64,000 bases of DNA, from the NCBI RefSeq assembly GCF_020283565.1, contig NC_060059.1, positions 44,228,215-44,292,214 of the forward strand. The letters run 5' to 3'. Origin of the DNA: Trifolium pratense. Its lineage: Eukaryota > Streptophyta > Magnoliopsida > Fabales > Fabaceae. The translations under genes and the position numbers were made by a program. Below, piece by piece: positions 56,086 to 64,000 of the stretch (position 1 is its first letter; the number at the start of each line of letters is the position of its first letter). The notes under the pieces are model-generated. The model was not told where the DNA came from. It saw only the letters and a list, made by a program, of their open reading frames with translations, and did not search any database.

Positions 56086-58100
56086 ATTTGTATTTGTTCA
56101 TATATAAGTATTTTCCTTTTGTTATACTCCAGCATAACCGAAGTAGTATAAAATATTGAGAGAAAATAGGATTTGCATTGTTTTGGAGAATTATTCTTAT
56201 ATTATCAAGTGACTAAATTATAAGTATTGTAAACGATAAAAAAAATAATGTGAGTGTGTATATAATCAAGTGACAATAAAAGTTTTGCTCGATCTTGAGA
56301 CATTGATCTCAACTTGAATTGGAAGCAGTCAAGGACACAGTTTACAGTTAGTGCATGTGCAGCAAAACCACGAAGCTGTCTGTGATGTGATCATGTAATG
56401 AAATATCAATCGCTATTCGACGATCCATTTAATTGGGGAGTCAAATTAACAAATCGTGAATAGACTAGTTGTAAAAAATAATCTAACTGCTTGAAGGAAG
56501 TAAAGTAAGGGAACTACTTTCACTGTTTAACCCTTGGTAGCTTGAGTTTTTCACTTTCTCATACTTACTTATTTTACTACTACTAGGCTAATCAGTCAGG
56601 GTCTACCACAATGCCTACTCTGTCACCTAGATTCTTCCTACATTACAACTACTGCTGCTCTTCTTCAACATCACAACCAAACCATAATAGAACAACAACT
56701 TATCCAAAGGAATCAAATTGGATTATCCTTCCCAATAAATAGCTAGCTTTTCCTAACAATAATTTTGGAGTCAACATGGAAATTATTCCTTGAAATTGTT
56801 TAATGTTAATGTAGCTAGGATCAATGTGCAATGTATCATAGATTTAATGACAGAAATTAACTTAGGGATCATTTTGAATGAAATTATACAATTTTGATGA
56901 TTTATTTGCAACTTTGCAAGTTGATGGACATTTTAATTCATCGATGCTTAAAATTTTGAGGCCAATTTGTCAATTCACTCAAATAACAGTATTAAAATAT
57001 TAATTTCCAAAATACTTACTATCTTGAAAATGATAAAAGTTAGTTTTTTTGTTTATAATTTGTGATATGAAAAAGTGATTTTTTTTTACTTATAATATGG
57101 GATGGAGGGAGTATTTTCTAAATAATTTTATTTTTCATTAAGTAGTCTAATGACTAAACTTACAAGCCGGTTTTGTAATGATGAGTTAAACTCAATACTC
57201 AATTTTAAAAATGTGGTAGCCAAAGGTGAGTAAGTCCATATTATGAATCAAATGCATTAGATTTTTAATAAATCTAAAAAGTAAATTTCTCATATAATAG
57301 TAGTAACATATTTGACACGGTCACAATTTGAGTTGTTTTGATTTGGCACAGCAAAAGCAACCCACATTTAAGAAGAAATCAATTAAGTTCAAATTACAAA
57401 ATTAAAATGTGGGTTTTCAATTTTGATAAGATAATTCATATTAGGAATGAACTATTTGATTGAAGATAATTTCATGCATCCAATTCTCAATTATTCTAGG
57501 TAATATGTACTTCTTACTTTTGAGAGAAGTGAATTTCTTCGCAGTCAACCGGTAACTACAATATGATCTCAATTTTCCAATCTATTATAATAATTTATAT
57601 TCATTTATTAAGCTCTAAATCTCACTATAAGTTGTTTTACTTTTACCGCTAAATTCCCAAGATTATACTTTCTCTGGTCCTAAATATAACAGAAAGTTTA
57701 TTTTTTAGATTCATTGTGAATCTAATGTATTTAGTCCATATTATGAATTAAATGCATTAAATTTTTAATAAATCTAAAAAGTAGATTTTCTCTCATATTT
57801 TTATTTTTAAGACAGTAGGAATTATTTTATATCTCATGGATCGATATTCCCTTCTTTCAAGGAAGAGAATCCAAATTAAAAACGATACTAACAAGGTTAA
57901 GACACAAGATAAAACAACATTAACAATTTAAGAAAACTTGCATGACTTGGTTTGTTCACTATTCTTACGAGCTGTCTCCAAATACATGCAAATGTGGGTC
58001 CCCAAATCCCCACACGCACCCTTCTAAACCGTTCAATATATCCCTCACAACCAAACACCAAAAAACTTTGATGAATTTCCCAATAAACCCTTTCACTGAT
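56086..58100. other. Intergenic region before the IDD gene 3' end
   Basis: AT-rich. A direct repeat of about 55 bases (gtccatattatgaat, then atgcatta and taataaatctaaaaagta) occurs near 57234 and 57735. A ggatggagggagta Stowaway-like end is near 57100 without a clear partner. No gene was recognised. Confidence 0.45.
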
Positions 58101-60237
58101 TTAATTTCCTGTGTATTGCATAGAAGCAAATTTTGCTAGCTCTTGAGGTAGAAACTGTGGAGGAGGACCACTTCTTCCACTCACACCAAGAAAATCTCTT
58201 GTCAAGTTACTATTTTGACCTTGTTCCATAGAGTTTGAAGAAGTACTAACACCATGATGCAAAATATTCAATTTTCCTTGTTCACTTTGTTGTCCATGCA
58301 TCAAAAAATGATCAAAACTATTATTTGATGAAGACGGTGATGTCATTACTCCAAAACTAGCACTAAAAATAGAAGGGTTGTTATTATTATTATTAGTAGT
58401 AGCAGCAGCACCATTATTGCTTTTAGTTGAACCCATTTGAGCTGCTTTTTGCAGAAGAGCAGTTGCTGACATTGGTGTAGCAGAAACAGAAACAGAAACA
58501 GAACCAGATGGTGCAGTCTTTGATTGAGAAAGATTTGCAGCAGATGTTGAATTTGCACCAAAATTAGACAACATTGATGATGATGATGATGATGATGAAG
58601 AAGAAGAAATCAAGGCATTATTGTTGTTATTGGTATTTCCCATTTGAACAATCTCAGATAAACATGAAGAACCAAAAAGGGAATTATTGTTAGAACTTTG
58701 TCCCATTTCATGATTCCCCTGGTTCAACCAGAGTGATAAACTTGGTCTTTGTTGATCCATCATCAACAAATTGTTGTTGAAATCTACATGAAATCCATGA
58801 TTTGAACCATATTGTGGATATGGAATTCCACCTATGTTTTGAAATATTCCATGTTGTGAATGTGAATGTGAACCCATCATAGAACCACTACATTCTTCAT
58901 TCTTGAAATTTAGATTTGTTGTTGGAATTGGAACTGAACTTATCCTTGCACTCTCTTCTGCCAATGCATCACAAAAAGCTCTGTGTGTAATGAAACTATC
59001 TTTCCTGTTCAAAATTCAACCAAATTACATTAATTACTTCATACCATGATTTTAATTAATTTGCCGTTACGCAACTTACGCTTCAAACTTTTATACTGCA
59101 AAAATAATGTGGCGGATGCAGTTGAAATTGCGGCTACAATTGCGGTTGCAAACTGCAATTTAAAATCATCCTTCAAACACCCCCCTTAAGTTAAAACTTA
59201 ATTAAATCCAGACTCAAAAATATAGTCCATTGAAGAAAGCATTAAATTTGAACCTAACACTACACACATGATTGGGAAAAAAAAAAATACCTCGTACATG
59301 TCACAAATATGAATAAATTAAAGAAGCATTTATTGATTTAACAGAAACAAAAGATTGGTGAATAAAAGGAGAGTATATAGTATTAATTATTATTTATATT
59401 TTATACCTTGAGAAGAGGGTGCCACAGTCACATTTGTATTCTCTTGTACCACAAGTTTTTGTGTGAGCTTTCCAATCAGATTGGACTGCATATTTCTTAG
59501 AACATTTTTCACATTTCCACTTCTTTTCACCATGCTTTCTACTAAAGTGCTTTTTTATACCTGTGAGGTCACCAAGTGCTCTTGAAGGGTCATGGTGGAC
59601 ACAAGTCTTCTCTGGACAGATGTAAACTTTCTTCTTAATAACATCTTTGTTTGATCTCTGCCTAAGCTTCCATGGAAGGTTGTGTCCTCTTCTGTGAAGT
59701 TGAAGGTTTTGATCTCTTTGGAAACCTTTGTTGCATATTTCACAGATGAATCTGTTTGTTGCCATGAGGGTCTTTGGTGACAGAGCAATGACCTCGGCAT
59801 CTGGATCTGTATAATGAAATTTTTCATAACCAATTTGAAATATAAAAAGAGAAAGTTACAAATTGAGAATCATAGAAAGAAAAGATAATTTAGTATGTTC
59901 AATGAGTTTAGGGAAATTAGAGTGACATCGTGATTTTGTCAAAATCATAGAGCGGACAGCTCACTGTTTTAAATTATGATGCGCATTAGCAATTGCAGCT
60001 GCAGTATTGTTGATGCGGTGAGCTCCACAAACGCATCAAAAGAAGATCCAAAGTTAAAAGAGAGAGAATAGAAAGTAGAAAGAATTTGTGTAATGAACAA
60101 TGAATACCTGGTGTTCCTGGAAGATTTCTCTTCTTCTTGGGGACAGGAGGAGTATTAGGTTTAGGGTTAGGGTTTGTGTTTTGCTCTTGAGTACTAAACA
60201 CTCCAAGTGAAAAAGGGTCATTGGGAATCATTTGCAT
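58101..60237 (-). CDS. INDETERMINATE DOMAIN (IDD) C2H2 zinc-finger transcription factor
   Basis: Three exons: 60108-60237, 59407-59806, 58101-59004, giving 477 residues. A basic nuclear-localisation stretch PKKKRNLPGTP (about 33-43) precedes the ID domain (about 60-215): finger 1 with Cys 65/68 and His 81/85 (FICEICNKGF), a second C2H2 finger (YICPEKTCVHH ... KKHFSRKH) and two C2HC fingers (WKCEKCSKKYAVQSDWKAH; YKCDCGTLFSRKDSF). The Asn/Ser-rich C-terminal part holds the family motifs MSATALLQKAAQMGS and TRDFLG. IDD proteins bind DNA in the nucleus and partner GRAS factors such as DELLA and SCR/SHR. A serine run is encoded by a (atg)n repeat at about 58574-58600. Which IDD orthologue it is cannot be settled by eye. 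Confidence 0.92.
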
Positions 60238-61033
60238 ATTGGAAAAGAAAAGCGAAAAGAAGCTATATAGTAATATAGGTTGTGGTGGAAGTTAGCTATG
60301 AAAGTAAGAGTAAGAGATAAGAAGAAGAAAACCACTAAGTTTCAAAGGTTTTTATTATCTTCAGTCAGTACAAGGAAGAAAACAATGGTTTTGGAGTAGC
60401 AAAAGCCAAGAAAGTGAACATAAATTCTTTTGGATGGTACCCAAAATTCTTTAAAGAGAGAGTTGAGTTGTTGGCTATGTTTATGGTTCTGCCAAAAGAC
60501 AAGAAAAAGCCATAAACAAAACTTGAATGAAACCAAAAATATTTAAAGCCTGAAAAAGAAACTATATAATACTAATTCAAAGAGCTTCCAAGTTGTGATA
60601 TCTACTTTCTTGTTTGTTTGATGATTTTCATTTTCTGAGAGAAGATAATAAAACCAAAAGCATAGCTATATAATCAACATATAATAACATATTACTACTA
60701 CTATTCTCTCTCTATCTCTTGCTGTTTTGGTCTTTTGGAGTAGTCTCTTTCTCATCTTATTATTTGCTTGTATCTTCAAAGAAGGTGAGCCATATATTTA
60801 GATGGGCCACCACAAGCACACATACATACACATTCTCTCACTCTCTCTCACTCTCTCATAGTCATACACGACACACAAAAACAGACACAGGTCACACGCA
60901 CAATGTTGTGGAATAGTGTGTTTTGTGTTTGTGCCTTTGTTTTTCCTTTTTGTTTTTGCCTAGTAAAACCAGATATTTGAATGTGTTGAGTCTTTGGAGA
61001 ATAAATAACAATAATATTTGAAGCACAAACCCC

Positions 61034-61090
<57 letters not shown>

Positions 61091-61196
61091 TTCACTTAAA
61101 AAGCTGATTTCTTTTTTCTTATTGAAAAGGCTATTCAAGTACTACTATACCTTTTCATAGAAGTGAATAAATTATAATATTTTGATTAAGGGTCAT
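60238..61196. other. IDD promoter side with microsatellites
   Basis: Upstream of the IDD start. Contains a ctctctcact tract (60835-60860) and a long (AT)n at about 61036-61086. No gene; short frames are compositional. Confidence 0.55.
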
Positions 61197-61356
61197 GTTA
61201 ACATGTGCACAAAAGGCACATGTTAAGGTTCTAAATATAGAAAATTGCATTTATTATTAGAAAAGTATTTAATGTTTAAGAAGTTAAATACACATATTTC
61301 AATATATTATTTCTACTTTTGCTTCCTTAACATGTGCCTTTGGTGCACATGTTAAC
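61197..61356. mobile_element. Foldback-type MITE
   Basis: Left gttaacatgtgcacaaaagg with cacatgttaagg is an almost exact inverse of right ccttaacatgtg with cctttggtgcacatgttaac. The arms are about 32 bases around an AT-rich centre. Confidence 0.75.
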
Positions 61357-61710
61357 ATTTTCGTTTGATTAAAATCTCTCGAGAGCTAAAATCTAGATCT
61401 AGTACTACTACTACTACTAGTAGACTATTAGATATAGTGGAAAATTGGAACTACCCAATTGTAAGTTTCTATTTTATTTTATGACAAATATATTATATAG
61501 ATAGATTATAATCATAAAAAAGAGAATAACAATAGAAGGAAAATAATAAAAGTATAAAGAATACATGTACTTAATTAGAAGGGAAATAAAAGAAAAAAAT
61601 ACAAGACCTAAAAGACAAACAACCAACACACAACTAGGATGTGGAACCACAACAACTACACGAGACCTAGCCTATTACAACCAAATGGATGGTTTTGGAT
61701 TTGATTGAAT
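61357..61710. other. AT-rich intergenic DNA
   Basis: A short (act)n run near 61402-61415; nothing else recognised before the Copia LTR. Confidence 0.45.
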
Positions 61711-61882
61711 TGTTAGATAATAGTAATTATATTATTATGTAAGGGTAGTGTGGTCTTTTCAAATCTTTAGTTTATATACTCTATTGTATCTCATTTGTTT
61801 CTAAGTTTTGTTATTCTACTGCACCTTAAGTTTAAGGGTCTTTCTCTTTCTCTATGTTTCTATATGTTCAATCTTGTTAACA
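61711..61882 (+). mobile_element. 5' LTR of Copia retrotransposon with primer binding site
   Basis: A 172-base unit tgttagat ... gttaaca, immediately followed by tggtatcaaagagc (61883-61896), the initiator-Met tRNA primer site with one extra base compared with the usual TGGTATCAGAGC. The 3' LTR is beyond the window. Confidence 0.8.
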
Positions 61883-62646
61883 TGGTATCAAAGAGCTTGG
61901 TTTGATTTTGGAAACAACGTGGTCCAGCGACTTTGCAAGTTTGTAGTAGCGATTTTGCTTGATTAATTTTGTTTTGCAATTTGAATTGGAAGATCCTTTT
62001 GGAACGGTGCCGCCTCACTTGATCCGATTTCATTAGTAATTGGTATGATGCCTTTTTTGATTTGCTTTCACTCTTCGTCCATTCCTTTTGATTGTGATTG
62101 GTGACAAATTGAAAACAAATTATATAATTTTGTTGAACGGTGGAGTGGAACAATTGAGAAATTGGATTAGGCCTCTGCAAATTGTTTTGGTTGATCAACA
62201 ATTAAAGGTTGGTACAATCAGTTGGAAGTCAATTTGTATAAAGTTGTTTGCAATTTGTTGGTGACCACCGATTCCATTCGGTTATATCTGCATAATTTGT
62301 TAATGAGTATAGTTAAAAGGGGCACTTGAAGTATAACTAGTGGTATATGATTCATTGGATTCTTGGATTTATCATTGTGGATACTTGGTTGGACTTTTAG
62401 TATTCTGGATATTTGGTTGGATTTTTCGGTGATTGATTTATTGTTGGTGGATTCATCTGAGTGTTTGATATGGCTATGACTCATTCTTTGGTTGCTCCTC
62501 TCCCTATTAGTTCTGGTATTGATTGTGTATATCCATATTAGACTACTTCACGAGTATTTGATCTTGCTAAGCAGTTCCAAAAGTTTCTTGCAGCTCAGCC
62601 ACATGCTACATCTGTCTCGTCTATTAAAGGTTTAACCTCATCTAAT
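61883..62646 (+). mobile_element. Copia leader and deleted gag region
   Basis: Leader sequence, then a frame from 62470 (MAMTHSLVAPLPISS) that meets an in-frame tag near 62540. Text just before the protease reads KQFQKFLAAQPHAT, like the C-terminal part of a Copia gag. Most of gag, including the zinc knuckle, is missing. Confidence 0.6.
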
Positions 62647-64000
62647 TTGTCAGGTATCTCTTTTTCCATATGGATCCTTGATTTCGGAGCATCACATCAT
62701 ATGTCATATGATCATAAGTCTTTTTTGTATTTAAATTATAAATCATCCATGTCAGTTATGACGGCTGATGGCACTCCTATGCCAGTAGCAGGAATTTGGT
62801 CAGTGTCCACATCTAATTTGTTTCTTTCTGATGTTTATTACATTCCTAATCTCACGTTGAGTCTTGTTTCTGTTAGTCAATTATGTGATTCTGGTTACTC
62901 GGTTATGTTTTCTTCCACTCATTGTTATGTGCCAGATCCACAATCTGGGAGGTTGATTGGGATTGGTCGTAGACATGGGGGACTTTATGTTTTGGATGAG
63001 CTGAAAGTTCCAGATACCGCGGCCTCAACTTCTACTTCCACTATTGATTTATCATCTTTTCGTTTGAATTTATCATCTTCTAAATTTTATTTGTGGCATT
63101 CTCGTCTTGGTCATGTTTCAGCATCTAGATTAAAATATTTAGCCTCTACCGGAGCTTTAGGAAAATTGCAAATTAATGATATTTCTGATTGTTGTGGTTG
63201 CAAACTTGCCAAATTTTCTGCCTTGCCTTTAAACAAAAGTGTTTCGTGTCCAAAGCACATTTTGATTTGGTTCATTCTGATGTGTGGGGTCCATCACCGA
63301 TTCTTACCAAAGGTGGGTCAAAATATTATGTCTCCTTTATTGATGATCATACTCGTTATTGTTGGGTTTATCTTATGAAAAATCGTTCTGAGTTCTTTGA
63401 TATTTGTCATATGTTTCGTGCTATGGTTAAAACCCAACATAATGCTGTCATAAAGTGTTTCCGTTGTGATTTAGGTGGTGAGTATACTTTTAATAAATTC
63501 TCTGAGTTACTTGCTTATGATGGTACTATTCATCAAACTTCTTGTACTGATACTCCTCAACAAAATGGCGTTGCTGAAAGGAAACATCGTCATATTGTTG
63601 AAACTGCTCGTTCACTTTTGTTGTCTGCTTCAGTTCCATGTGAGTTTTGGGGCGAAGCAATTCGCACAGCTGTTCATGTTATTAATAGAATTCCGTCATC
63701 AATCACCTCAGGTTTGTCTCCCTTTGAAAAGTTGTATGGTTCCACTCCTGATTATTCTTCTTTGAAAGTCTTTGGTTCTACTTGTTTTGTTCTTCGTCCA
63801 CAAGTAGAAGGTAATAAATTGTCTCCTCGTTCAACAATATGTGTTTTTCTTGGTTACGGTGAAGGTCAAAAGGGTTATCGTTGTTTTGATCATTCGAGAA
63901 AAAAACTGTATGTTTCTCGTCATGTTGTGTTTCTTGAGCACATGCCTTTTTTCTCTCTTTCCTCTGATTCGAATACTCCTAGCAGGTCTGAACTAACTAA
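62647..64000 (+). pseudogene. Copia gag-pol: protease and integrase, frameshifted, cut by window end
   Basis: The first frame has the protease strand WILDFGASHHM, where the catalytic DSG is changed to DFG, then a GAG-pre-integrase zinc region (LWHSRLGH, CCGCKLAKF). Near 63245 the frame shifts by one lost base (or two gained), and the other frame continues open to the window end with integrase motifs HSDVWGP, RCDLGGEY (usually DNGGE) and GVAERKHRHIVE. Reverse transcriptase and RNase H would lie beyond 64000. The altered protease and frameshift make the element non-autonomous. Confidence 0.82.

Overview
Nuclear DNA of a flowering plant, most likely a legume of the Medicago/Trifolium/Pisum group. 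The basis is AT-rich intergenic DNA, GT-AG introns, plant-only gene families (LOG2-type RING ligase, IDD zinc finger, DUF7870, RLCK) and dense small transposons of kinds I associate with that clade. The species is an inference; no organellar or bacterial features were seen. Five genes look intact: a CRPK1-like cytoplasmic kinase (minus, 3457-6973, six exons), a LOG2-like myristoylation-type RING E3 ligase (plus, 19914-23143, three exons), a DUF7870/methyltransferase-like membrane protein (plus, 31269-32705, one exon), a RING-CH (MARCH-type) membrane E3 ligase (plus, 49623-53829, eight exons, one with a GC donor) and an INDETERMINATE DOMAIN C2H2 transcription factor (minus, 58101-60237, three exons). 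They are not an operon or pathway cluster; two are unrelated ubiquitin ligases. Layout: 1-3.4 kb repeats with a Copia-type LTR; 3.4-7 kb kinase gene with hAT MITEs and SINEs in its introns; 7-19.9 kb transposon-dense DNA (MULE, mini-Helitron, deleted LTR element, eIF5A gene fragment, hAT, CACTA end, DUF223 fragment); 19.9-23.1 kb LOG2-like gene; 25.1-33.7 kb an inverted segmental duplication whose right arm carries the intact DUF7870 gene and whose left arm carries a pseudogene disrupted by a solo LTR and two frameshifts; 33.8-35.7 kb two hAT elements sharing one target site; 37.5-45.9 kb a cluster of intron-containing fragments of unrelated genes (GRIK kinase, receptor-like kinase, MET1 DNA methyltransferase) plus a 2.7 kb solo LTR and nested MULE/hAT elements; 46.3-48.7 kb a MULE with long terminal inverted repeats; 49.6-53.8 kb RING-CH gene; 54-58 kb repeats including a LINE 3' end and a SINE nested in a Stowaway-like element; 58.1-60.2 kb IDD gene; 61.7-64 kb the 5' part of a degenerate Copia retrotransposon running off the window. 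The most notable signal is at 42294-42943: two fragments of a MET1-type DNA methyltransferase gene face each other as a near-palindrome with about a 38-base loop. If transcribed it would fold into a long hairpin able to make siRNAs against the cell's own maintenance methyltransferase. That function is inference; the inverted structure and the MET1 reading frames are seen directly.
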